DNA of 64,000 bases from Panax quinquefolius (taxonomy: Eukaryota; Streptophyta; Magnoliopsida; Apiales; Araliaceae), in the NCBI GenBank assembly GCA_020205615.1, contig CM035170.1:40611807-40675806 (forward strand). The letters run 5' to 3'. Shown here one piece after another: positions 33,810-44,511 of this stretch (position 1 is its first letter; each line of letters begins with the position of its first letter). The position numbers and the translations under genes were made by a program. The notes under the pieces are model-generated. The model made no database searches. It saw nothing but the letters and a program-made list of their open reading frames with translations, and was not told the DNA's origin.

Positions 33810-34618
33810 ATGACTGACATGGGAGGACCTAGCCGGGTGGTAGAGGAGGAGCTGTGTGATATACATGTGGTATATGAGGCACCATTGATAGCGAGGCCTA
33901 TATCGGCAGTAGCCCCTATCGACGATGACGATGAGGAGGAAGAGATGGAGCCATTTCCCGTGGAGTCTGATCCAGAGGAGGAGCCTATGGAGGAGGAGCC
34001 TGAGCCCATAGAGGACTCCGACGAGGCTACTTTTGAGGATCGGATGTTGGGGGAATATGATGAGAAGATTCAGGAATTTGGAAGTAGAATCGAGGAGCTA
34101 GAGGCTGAGGCAAGGGAGAGGGAGTCTGAGTTCCAGAAATTGAGGGACGAGGACCATCAGAGGAAGTTAGTGATACAAGAGATGGAGGTAGAAATTTATC
34201 AGCCCAAGGAGGTAGGGATCCAGATGGGAACCTTGTTTCATAGGTCGGTGGCTAGGAATGTGGAGCTGGAAGGGTAGCTAGAAGAGTCTAAGTAGAGGGA
34301 GCTTAGTGAGAAGGTTGAGAATGAAGCTCTTCATACTTAGTTAGAGATGGAAGTAATGGATAGGATCCACTTCTAAGAAAAGTAGGAAGAAGCTAATGGC
34401 AGGGCTAACGATATGGAGGATGAGGTGAGGTGCAAGAGAAAGAAGATGAACAAGATGGGCTATGCGGTGTGCACGGCCATGGAAAGGTTGATTGACGGGG
34501 TAAATCATTACCCGGCAGAGCAGGGACAGACTCGACACACCATAAGATGAGATTTGGTGGTTCACATTACCCAGAGGGAGTACCAGAGCGCTGTGGACCG
34601 CGGGATGTTGGATTAAGT
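33810..34618 (+). pseudogene. Acidic coiled-coil ORF upstream of gag in element C
   Basis: The frame begins MTDMGGPSRVVEEELCD. It has a very acidic segment (DDDDEEEEMEPFPVES, then EEEPMEEEPEPIEDSDEA), then a Glu/Arg/Lys heptad-like region (DRMLGEYDEKIQEFGSRIEE..) suited to a coiled coil. It is open to 34277. The same frame continues through stops near 34277, 34291, 34338 and 34374 to about 34618, ending in a region with KKMNKMGYAVCTAMERLIDG. An ATG 42 bases further upstream (33768) exists, but 33810 directly follows a candidate splice acceptor. It has no protein family I recognise. It is separated from gag by 350 bases, so it is a distinct ORF rather than the gag N-terminus. Confidence 0.55.
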
Positions 34619-34970
34619 CTAGGTGTTAAAATTTAGTAGTTTTAGTATTTTTTTTATGTGTTGTTTAATCTGTTGTTGAAATCTCAATCTTTTGTGTAAG
34701 ATGTGAGATAGTAGTAAACCTCAACTTTTGCAAAATGTTAGAGGGGTAGTAAGCTGGTGTTGTCCCCGTCTTTTGTGATAATATGGGATATGTGTTATCA
34801 TTTATAGCAGTATGCTAGGGAGGATCATGTAATTGTAACGATTTGGCATATGAATATAAATGTTCTTATTTTAGAAACCATGTCATAAAATTTTTGGTTT
34901 CCTTTCTGTATTAAAGAAATAATTAATTAATATAATTAGAGACTAAGGATGAAATTTTGTGATGCAGAAA
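34619..34970 (+). other. Non-coding spacer between acidic ORF and gag
   Basis: AT-rich, with no ORF. There are two similar segments with 'cttttgtg/caacttttg' and 'ggtagtaa' (34690-34760). No promoter or structural element is clear. Confidence 0.4.
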
Positions 34971-36053
34971 ATGCCGCCCAGACATAGAATAACTGCACCG
35001 GAAGAATCGATTAATGATGAGAGAGGACCAGTAGATCCGATACAGAGGCTTATAGATTTGTTAGGAGAAGCTCTTAGGGGAAGAAACGAACCAGTACCAC
35101 CCATTCCCCAATTAGCTTCGATCACAAACTTCAAGGACTTTAGGAGTGTAGGACCTTTGGAATTCGTGGGTACTACCGATCCTATCGTGGCGCAAACGTG
35201 GATCAAGGAAATGGAGAAAGCCTTCACCATTACTCGTGTGGGTGAAGACTAGAAAATCGTGTTTGCTACATATATGATGAGGGGTGAAGCAAACTACTGG
35301 TGGGAAGCAAATCAACAGAGGGCGGGAGAAGAGACTATAACCTGGGAAAGGTTTAAGACTTTGTTCTTCGAGAATTACTTCCTGAATAGCATGAAGATTA
35401 GGATGGAGGTAAAGTTTATAGAACTGAAACAAGGGGAGATGACGGTGGCGCAGTACCCAGCCAAGTTCAATGAACTCGAACGATTTGCAACACATCAAGT
35501 CAACACTGAAGAAAGGAAAGCTCGACGCTTCGAACTCAGACTAAAACCTTGGTTGTTCAACAAGGTGTCGGTCCTTCAAATCGACTCGTTCGCCACATTA
35601 TTGGAGAAGGCAATAATTGCTGAAGGAGGTAGCGAGGCATTGAGCCAATACAACAAGGAGAAGAAGAACAAGAATATTGGGGGAGAAACTCGTGGAGGGA
35701 GTAGTAGTGGTGGAAGCCATCTGGGAAAGAGGAAATGGGATAACCACAACAACGACAACAACAACAACAATACCAACAATTGAAACATCAGCCAGTCAGA
35801 AGGTTATCAAGGAGGGTTTAAGAAAAGAAGTGAAGCTTGCTCGAAATGTGGGAGGAGCCATCAATGGGAATGCTGGAAGGGGCGCAACATCTGCCACAAC
35901 TGCGGCCAGGAAGGGCACATTTCACCGAACTGCCCAAAACTGAAAAAGATTAAGGGATGTTTCGCGTGTGGCTTAACTGAACATCAAATTAAGGATTTCC
36001 CAAAGAAGGGGAGCAACGGAGGAAGCAACCAACAGGGAGGGGGCAACAAGCAG
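34971..36053 (+). pseudogene. Element C gag
   Basis: MPPRHRITAPEESINDERGP begins at 34971; an in-frame ATG 12 bases upstream is also possible. A Retrotrans_gag domain follows: FKDFRSVGPLEFVGTTDP, TWIKEMEKAF, MMRGEANYWWEANQQ, FKTLFFENYF. Then come a basic Gly/Asn-rich stretch and zinc-knuckle-like motifs (CSKCGRSHQWEC, then CHNCGQEGHISPNC, then a degenerate third, CFACGLTEHQ; 35836-35985). Only single-base stops break the frame: at 35250 after VGED (Trp position in relatives) and at 35782. Gag would form the RNA-packaging particle. The frame is otherwise intact through to protease. Confidence 0.82.
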
Positions 36054-37958
36054 ATGATCGGAGGACCAACACAATCCAATCGACCAACTGCCCGAACCTT
36101 TAACATAACTATCCAGGATGCAGTGGCTGCAAAAGACGTGGTGTCAGGTATTCTCCCAATCAATAATATAAATGCCTATGTATTATTTGATTCGGGTGCT
36201 ACCTATTTCTTTATCTCTGAAGAATTTTCTAGACAACTAAACATACCCATGAACGCTTAGAAAATTTGTTGAACATAGAGATTGCGAATAAGGAAGTAAT
36301 TCCCGCAGAGTTTGTTTACCAAAACTGTTGTGCAAACATTAGAGGTCATGAACTAAATGTAGACTTAATTCCGATTAGACTGGGAGAGTTTGATGTGATA
36401 TTAGGAATGGATTGGTTATCCAGCCATGCTGCGATAATCAATTATCAAGAGAAGAGTGTGAACCTTCAGACTTCAAATTGGTCTAAGGTAGTGTTTGATG
36501 GTAGCTCATCGCTCGAGCAATCGTGTTGCCTTATGATGATGCAGGCCAAGAAATTGTTAAAGAAAGGATGTGTAGGTTATTTGGCGTATATAGTAGATAC
36601 TCAGAAGAAGGGAGTAGGAATGAAGAATATATCGATAGTCAAAGATTTTCAAGATGTGTTTCCAGATGATCTGCCTGGTCTTCCGCCAGACAGAGAAATC
36701 AAATTCGTAATAGACTTAGCACCAGGAACGACACCGATTTTGAAAGCCCCATATCGTATGGCGCCAGTGGAAATGAAGGAATTGATGATACAATTGCAAG
36801 AGTTGCTAGATAAGGGTTACATTAGGCCAAGTGTTTCTCCTTAGGGAGCACCGATGTTGTTTGTAAAGAAAAAGGATGGATCGATGAGGCTCTATATCGA
36901 CTATCGAGAGTTGAACCGAGTGATAATTAAGAATAGATATCCATTACCAAGGATAGATGACCTTTTCGATCAACTGAAGGGAGCAAAATGTTTTTCCAAA
37001 ATAGACTTACGAACGGATTATCATCAGTTGAAAGTGCGAGAGGAGGACATACCAAAGACGACGTTTTGAACTTATTACGGACATTACGAATTTCTAGTGA
37101 TGTCATTTGGGTTAACTAATGCTCCGGCATCATTCATGGACTTGATGAACCGAGTTTTCAAGCCATACTTAGATAAGTTCGTAGTAGTGTTTATTGACGA
37201 CATTTTGATTTATTCAAAAACTAGGGAAGAGCATGCCGAACACCTGAAGACAATATTGGAAGCATTGAGAAAGGAAAAGATGTATGCTAAATTTTCAAAA
37301 TGTGAATTTTTGATGGAGAATGTTCAATTTTTGGGACACGTGATAGATCAAAATGGGATTTCTGTGGATCCTGCAAAAGTGGAGGCAGTAAGTAACTAGG
37401 AACAACCAAGGACGCTAACAGAAGTAAGAAGTTTCTTAGGATTAGCCAGGTACTATCGAAGATTTATCCATGATTTTTCTAAGATAGCAACCCCGCTGAC
37501 CAATCTAACGAGGAAGACAGTGAAATTCATGTGGACGAACAAATGCGAGGAGAGTTTTCAAGAATTGAAGAGGAGGTTGAGTGAAGCGTCTGTATTATCA
37601 TTACAGGATGATATAGGAGGATTTGTAGTGTATAGTGATGCGTCGCATAGAGGACTTGGCTCTGTGCTAATGCAACATGGAAAGGTCATTGCATATGCGT
37701 CACGATAGTTAAAAGATTTAGAAAAATGATACCCTACCCAAAACTTGAAGTTAGCAGCGGTAGTTTTTGCTTTGAAGATTTGAAGGTATTATTTGTATAG
37801 AGAGAAATGTGAGATATACACAGACCACAAGAGTCTAAAATATATCTTCACACAGAAGGAGTTGAATATGCGACAAAGAAGGTGGTTGGAATTAATCAAG
37901 GATTACGACTGCGAAATTCTTTAATCACCCGAGGAAAGCAAATGTAGTTGCCAATGCT
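36054..37958 (+). pseudogene. Element C protease, RT and RNase H
   Basis: Protease: YVLFDSGATYFFIS (about 36177), with a frameshift near 36258 before the next segment. [78 protein letters not shown] (catalytic Asp present), [13 protein letters not shown] and [13 protein letters not shown] (both Asp present). RNase [21 protein letters not shown] and [22 protein letters not shown] (to about 37910). Stops at 36843, 37067, 37397, 37706 and within 37725-37785 are mostly one-base changes at Trp, Arg or Gln codons. A frameshift lies near 37918. RT catalytic residues survive, so decay here is by scattered point mutation. Confidence 0.87.
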
Positions 37959-39526
37959 TTGAGTAGAAACGAAAGGGAGAAGTTATTCAAATTGACAACT
38001 CAAGAGGAATTAATAAGAGGAATGAAAAGGTTGGAAATAGAGGTTGAGGAACCGAAAGAAGTGGAAGGAAAATTATTCGTGATGGAAGCTCACCCGACAT
38101 TATTAGATAGAATGAAGGAAGCACAAGAGGAAGATGAAGAATGTGAGAAGATAAAGAAGAGAATAGTAGGGAATGAGGAAGAAAAGTTCAAAGTAGATAA
38201 GGATGGTATATTAAGATTTGAGGGTCGAGTATGGGTGCCAGCTGTAACCAAGCTGAGAGAGGAAATCTTGCATGAAGCACACAATACGACGTATTCTGTT
38301 CATCCAAGAGGCACAAAGATGTACCGGGATCTTCGACTCCACTTTTGGTGGCTTAATTTGAAAAGAGAAATTGCAAAATGCGTTAGTAGATGTCTTACTT
38401 ATCAAAGGGTCAAAGAAAAACATCAGAGGCCAAGTGGACTACTTCAACCACTAGAAATACTAGAATGAAAATGGGAGCACATTACGATGGACTTCGTGGT
38501 TGAACTTCCAATCACACAGAAGGGTTATGATGCCATTTGGGTTATCATGGACCGACCGACAAAGACAACTCATTTTCTACCCATCAAGATCCGATTCAAC
38601 TTGAACCAGTTAGCAAATTAATATGGAAAGGAAATTGTATCGCGACATGGAGTGTCGGTGTCGATTGTCTCCGATCGAGATCCGCATTTCATGTCAAAAT
38701 TCTTGAAAAGTTTGCAAGAACGAATGGGAACTCAGTTGAGATTAAGTATTGCATATCACCCTAAAATCGACGGGCAGAGTGAACGAACCATACAAACGTT
38801 GGAGGACATGCTTAGAGCTTGCGTGATGGACTTCAAAGGGAATTGGGATGATCACTTACCATTGGTAGAATTGGCTTACAATAATAGTTATCATGCGAGT
38901 ATTGGTATCCCGCCATATGAAGCTCTTTACGGGAGAAAAGGTAGAACACCATTGTGTTGGGACGAAGCCAGAGAACAATGACTTTTGGGACCGGAATTAG
39001 TTCAAAAAATGGCTGAAGTAGTAACAAAGATAAGGGACAGATTGGTAGCAACTCAATATCACCAAAAGAAGTACGCTGATTTGCATCGTCAGAATCGAGA
39101 CTTTGAAGTTGGTAGTTTTATGTTTTTGAAGGTGTCTCCCTGGAAGGGAAAGATCAGATTCAGAAAGAAAGGGAAATTGAGTCCGAGGTTCACAGGACCA
39201 TTCGAAATCTTAAAATGAGTGGGTGAAGTGGCATACAAAGTTGCATTACCACCTGAATTGGAACATATTCACAACTTGTTTCACATTTCGGTGTTACGTC
39301 TATACAAACCTGACTATAGACACGTGATCTCCTACGAGCCCATTTAAGTAGAAAAAATCTAACGTATGAAGAAATTCTTATTCAAATACTAGATAGAAAA
39401 GAACAAACGTTGAGGAATAAAATTATATCTTCTATAAAAGTGGTTTGGCGAAACCACGATACTGAAGAGGCCACGTGGGAATTAGAAGATAAGATGAGAA
39501 GGGATTATCCCCATTTATTTGTATAA
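37959..39526 (+). pseudogene. Element C integrase with chromodomain-like tail
   Basis: Linker with MERLEIEVEEPKEV-like sequence. Integrase zinc finger HEAHNTTYSVHPRGTKM and CLTYQRVKEKHQ, where the second Cys of CxxC is replaced by Tyr. The core has a TMDFVVELP Asp, [13 protein letters not shown]sp and [18 protein letters not shown]lu. The GPFEIL linker is followed by VALPPELEHIHNLFHISVLR and a chromodomain-type tail with KVVWRNHDTEEATWELEDKM, ending at the stop 39524-39526. Stops: 38466 (Trp position), 38620, 38980 and 39216; a frameshift near 39347. The chromodomain tail would target insertion to heterochromatin in intact relatives. Confidence 0.85.
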
Positions 39527-39558
39527 CCTTGTATAATTCCGAGGACATAATTCTTATA

Positions 39559-39575
39559 AGGGGGGGGGGGGAGGA
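39559..39575 (+). promoter_or_regulatory. Polypurine tract of element C
   Basis: aagggggggggggggagga ends one base before the 3' LTR start TGTAATACCC (39576). The long G run is unusual for a PPT, may have expanded, and could form a G-quadruplex. Confidence 0.75.
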
Positions 39576-42146
39576 TGTAATACCCGCGAATTTTAATAAA
39601 TTATAATATTGAGAATAAAGATTGTTTGCCTATTTATTTGAATATAAATATATATAGTATTGGCATGAGTTGTGATAAGTAATTTAATTGATTAAGCATG
39701 TGATAATTAAGCAATGTAGCAGAAGTGATAAGAAGCTTAGTTATATATGCACATTTGTGGACAAATGTATGAGTGGGTATATATATATATATATGCACAT
39801 TTGTGGACAAATATCAAATAAACCCAAGTATGCTAAGTAATGGTTTACAAATGCTGAGTATTGGTAGTGTCCCAAAATGAGTGTCTTGTTCTATTTCTTC
39901 TTCACGTAATAAACCATTGTCATAGTCCCTCATTACCAAACACAAAGCTAGCAAATCACGAGGAGGGGAGTGGTCTACATGGTACTTTTCTACCAAATCC
40001 TTCATACCCATCAGCTTCTTCTCCATTCTAATGGTTTAATTCATTGAGCAAAACCTAAATTTGGTCACAAGCTTTCCTATAAATGGAGCCCTTCTCATTC
40101 ACAGACATTTTGCTAAATTCTCTGTTAAAACTTCAAGTTGTGTGTGTGGTTGGATTGAGCTTATACAATCTGCAAATTAAAACTAGAGTAGCAATTCAAC
40201 TTCATAGAAGGTAATATTCCTCTATATGTTCTTAAATTCAAGTTTTTGCAAAGTTCTTAGAAAAGTACAAAAATACTTGTTTTGAGTTGAAAAGTTTGTG
40301 GTTGAAGCATGCTAGAATGTGTCAATTGATGCTAGACATTGTTCATATGATTAAATACGAAATCAACGAAAGTTAAATGAAGTAATTTTGTCAAGTAATG
40401 AATCCGTAGTGAAGAGAATTACTAAAGGTGTTAAACTTTGGAAAAATGGCATAAATCTTGAATTGATTCTTGAATTTGATTGTTTATATGTTTGGAATTA
40501 TTACAAGCATGATAGGGACGTTTAGTAGCAAGTTAATATCAATTATATATCATTACATTACTGTTTGGATGGGATTTGGCATGTTAGCTCGTAGCATGGG
40601 AGTTCCTGTGTTCTTACTACAGAAGTCATGCTACCTGGGGAAGTTTGAAGAAGTATATGCATACAAGCTGGGGGTCCTCAGTAGTACAAATGCCTACTCT
40701 TTGGGGGGTGTTTTGAATGACTTACTTTGTTTTGATTGTTTGATGCAAGAAGTCTTAACTAACTAAACTTAAGGAGCATGCATAACCCTTAACATGTGTC
40801 AATGCATGTTGCAAGATGTTTTAGTAGGTTTGGAGTTTGAATTATAACCTTTTGAAAGAAAAGTTAAAAGACGAAAACCATGTTTATAAAACCTTACGCC
40901 TTTTTGAAATATAACCTTTTGAGCATATGTTTATAACATAGTTGGTTTTACAAATACGTATGAAATGTGAATTCAATGTACTATGCACGCTTCATTTGTT
41001 TGTCATGAAATCTTAATATTCGAAAACCAATTCAGTTGAAAACTCTATGACTTGTATTGTGAACTTTTGAACAAACTATGATAGGATGTTTCATGCCTTT
41101 AGAGATAACTGACATATTCGCACACTAGTTAAAAATGCTATAAACTACGCAAACATGAACTAAAAGAGGTTGTTTGGCAATGTTATGTGGTTAACGAATA
41201 CTATGGTTAGTGGTTGATATAATGAGCTCTTTTAACTTTGTAAAATGGAAATTTATGAGTAAATATAACAAAGGACCTAACTTAGCCTAAAGGTTCTTCA
41301 ACATGTATGAGTAACTTAAGTAATGTTCACATATGATGTAAGTATAAGAGATCTAAAATGTATCCAAAGATTTTAAAGGTAAAATCAATGTGAGTTATAC
41401 ATCAATGAGTTGAATATGTGTAGCCTAAATGAATTTAGATATGTGTGATGAAAGTATGTGAATATGTAAATCAACTATGTGTGACTAATGAATACCTATA
41501 CATACATAAATAGGCTAACATAGTTCATTGAGGTGATTTTTCGCTATAAGTGGTAATCAACGCTAAAGGCAAGTCTCCTAACACACACAACTTTGGATTG
41601 TGTGCGAGTTATCTAACTTTATTTTGATTCTCATATTGAATGCAAGTTTTCTAAATTCTTTATATTGTATATTGTATAATCCGAATTGTTGCCATACTTA
41701 TATCGAGCAAATATCTTTTAATATTCGGAAATCATTAGTATGCCTTGACATTATTACAAGCATGTGACTTATCATTCATAAATGCATTATAAAAGTGGTC
41801 TAAGCCTTTGATTCGGCTAGACTATAATCGTGTGTTAAGAAAGCTATCCAAACCAATTGACTTGGTACATACTCTTGTAAATCTACTGAGATGAACAACC
41901 TTCTTAAAAAGGGGAAATTTTATATTTTCGGGGAATCGACGTGCGCACATGAGTATGATTAAATGTTATGCATATCGTAGGGTACTTTAGGCTGATCACC
42001 TGTTGTACTCGTTTATATTAGGTTTATAGTATAATACTGTTAATTCTAGTAAGAGTTCTTAGTCCTTAGTGACTGTTCAGTGTTCATTTTTATTAGACCT
42101 CGAGATGAATAAACCATGAAATTTGTTGATATCCTTCAGCATGTAG
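39576..42146 (+). repeat. 3' LTR of element C (3' end cut off)
   Basis: Collinear with the 5' LTR up to ttgttgatatccttcagc (42140), then broken by element D. A deletion near 39742-39790 removes the region that is duplicated in the 5' LTR, leaving a short atatatatat tract. TATA is at about 40078 and the donor-like site at about 40207. Confidence 0.85.
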
Positions 42147-43988
42147 TTGACAAGCCAATCATGTTTGATGCTAAAGCATATACTTTGTAATAATCTTATT
42201 CATATATTAATAAAAAGTATTAGTTTATTAAAGGTTTTTAATTATGTACATGATGTTGCTTTATAATATGTGATAAACCCATAGTTTTAAGCAATGCTTT
42301 TGTAATAATGATGATGATCATTCTAATGAGATCTAAATTCTTAGAAAGCTTAAAACTAAAATAGTTCTCAATCGTTGGATTACTAAATTGGGGATTAGTG
42401 AATCCGGATAGATTGATACATACGTTGCTTGCTCATTGGATGAGGATGATTGATCTCATTATCATTTGTGTGGAGACACTAAAGCAAGTATGTAGATGCT
42501 TATTAGAGAATAAGTTCATTGAACGTGGCTCGCTAAGAAATACCTAATGGAGTTTTACTTTCCTGTCAATAGGAATTCCTGTAGTGATAGTAGTACAAGT
42601 GATCCTTGGACTTGAGGTCATCATAGTATCTTGTGTATGATGAGTTATACTTTGACTTATTCCTTAAGACCCTTAGGGTATATCAAAAGGTATGCTTGGG
42701 TATAATAAGTTGTATATAGAGATAATGTATGATCAATAAAGGATCTACCACTTCTAGTAAAAGAAGAGAAATGTCCTATGTGATGCGATAAATGACAACC
42801 CAAGAGTCCTTCGCCAAAAGCGAGAATGAAATTAGAAAGGAGTTTCTAATTTGTATTATTTGAGTTGTGCATTTAAGACTCGAAATACATATAATTAAAT
42901 AAAATAAGACTTGACAATAATTTCATGCCTTATATTTAATTGGGACATTGTATGGTGGAAGGATTGAATCAGTATCAGAACTATTTACTCAAATATTCTT
43001 TTATGATTAATGTTGAAATCTATATTATCCGGAAAGTCGTTGATCATTTAGGGAGCTTTATCCTATTGTAGAATAAATATTATTTATTTTAATAAATTAA
43101 TAATTTAATTTATTTATTTAAATAAGATTAGAATTGTTCTAATTGATTTATTCACAACCTGTTTAATATGGAGAGAACCCAGATTACACACCATAAAAGG
43201 AAGAATAATTATTTAAGAAGTTAATGACATAATCGTAATAATATATTAAGTATATTTAATTTAATCTATGGTGATAGAATAAATTAAATAGCTTAATATT
43301 TATTATTTTAATATTTTAAAATATTAAATATAAATTAATAAGAGGAGACTTATTAATATTATTACAATTATTATTATTTTAATTTCTAAAAGAGTTTAAT
43401 AATTAATTTAATATTAAGATACTTCTCATTTATTCCTAATAGGATTAGGAGGGAAAATTAGTTAAATGAGTTTAATTGATTATCTCTAATAAGATTAGGG
43501 AGCCTATTTAATTAAAAGAGTTTAATTAAATAAATAATATCTTATTAAATAGGGTTACCTGATATCTTTATAAGAGGAGTCTTATATCATATATCAAATA
43601 TACATAATTCCAACAGTTGAGAGAGTACGCTCTTTTTCTATAAGAGATAGAAAAATTTGGGTTTAGCCAACCACCCATCTTCTTGAATCTTTCTTCTTCC
43701 TATGATCACCTCTGAAGCAAACACTCAGGTGGCTAACATCGATCAAAGGAAGGAACCAAACCCGGTGGATTCAAGTTGAACACGAAAAGGATTGGAGGTG
43801 AACTTGTACCCGAGGAAGCTCGAATCTTCAAGGGTATGATTCATATTCTTTATCTCTTCGTTTAATTAATAATTGTGCATAAAGGATGATCCGGGTATAT
43901 GATTTGTAAAATTTTAAAACTCTGATTTTCTACGTTTTCGCTTATTTTGTGCAATTTGATTGCGTCCAAGAATCTTACAAATCTAACA
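42142..43988 (+). repeat. 5' LTR of element D
   Basis: It begins inside C's 3' LTR at 42142 (TGTAG..) or 42147 and ends at aaatctaaca (43988), directly before the PBS. The tgtag bases also occur at the matching point of C's 5' LTR, so they may be the TSD. The second half is unusually rich in short perfect hairpins. A likely promoter region is near 43580-43640 (tatatcatatatc, then cttttctataag-like sequence). Confidence 0.7.
43072..43595 (+). repeat. Hairpin array in D's LTR
   Basis: Consecutive perfect or near-perfect stems: ATTAGAA/TTCTAAT (43127-43143); a 22-nt perfect palindrome (43307-43328); ATTAATAAG/CTTATTAAT with loop aggaga (43334-43357); TCCTAAT/ATTAGGA (43434-43450); AATTAGTTAAA/TTTAATTGATT with loop tgag (43456-43481); TCTCTAAT/ATTAGGGA (43483-43501); ATTTAATTAAA/TTTAATTAAAT with loop agag (43506-43531); TATAAGA/TCTTATA with loop ggag (43569-43586). 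Some include G-T pairs. Confidence 0.75.
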
Positions 43989-44511
43989 GTGGTATCAAAG
44001 CCAAATCTTTATGCTAAATTATTAATTGTTTTAATTTTATATGTATGTTGATATGTGTTTAGAACAATTTAATTGAGTATAATTAATTGTATAAAATTTA
44101 TTTTTAAAAAAATCGCAAAATCTATATATTTTTTTTAAAAAGGGGGCTCTGCGTATCACGGAACATGAATATTATAAATCAATTAAAATTTTTGATTAAT
44201 GCCACGTGAATAATATAATCATGTTTTGTTAATTGTTAACAGTGATTTTTTTTGTTTATTCAAAAATATGATGCGTGATTTGGGTGATCTGGTGATATTA
44301 TATATATACATATCTCACGTGACAACAGTACATCAGGATGATTACTTATAAATTACTTATATATATAATGATTCAATGATTCCTTTGGTTTTATATGCTC
44401 CTGTAGCATGTTTTCATTATTATATATATAAAATTAGTTATATATATAATACTTTTGTACACAGTGTGTTTCACGTGTATATTATAAATATATATATATA
44501 TATATATATAT
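43989..44511 (+). promoter_or_regulatory. PBS and first part of D's leader
   Basis: gtggtatcaaagcc (43989-44002) follows the LTR. The rest is AT-rich and non-coding, with ggctctgcgtatcacg (about 44145) echoed by ggtctgcgtatctcg at about 54850. It ends in a TA repeat (about 44483-44511) that is the target of B1. Confidence 0.75.

Larger units (their letters stand above)
19687..42146 (+). mobile_element. Element C: Ty3/gypsy chromovirus (Del/Tekay-like), nested host
   Basis: The 5' LTR starts TGTAATAC (19687) and ends GGCGTCACA (33588). It is interrupted by a hAT-like element and B2 (19815-29653). The internal region 33589-39575 has the order PBS, acidic ORF, gag, protease, RT, RNase H, integrase and a chromodomain-like tail. 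After the poly-G PPT the 3' LTR starts at 39576. It is cut at about 42146 by element D, so its end and TSD are not in the window. Integrase after RT proves Ty3/gypsy. The C-terminal VVWRNHDTEEATWELEDKM is typical of Tekay-type chromoviruses. Confidence 0.88.

Noticed and set aside
33791..34009. Ser/Gly-rich minus ORF
   Set aside because: Antisense shadow of the acidic ORF's GAG/GAT codon runs.
35677..35943. Thr-rich ORF overlapping gag of C
   Set aside because: Alternate frame of the Asn-rich and zinc-knuckle region of gag.
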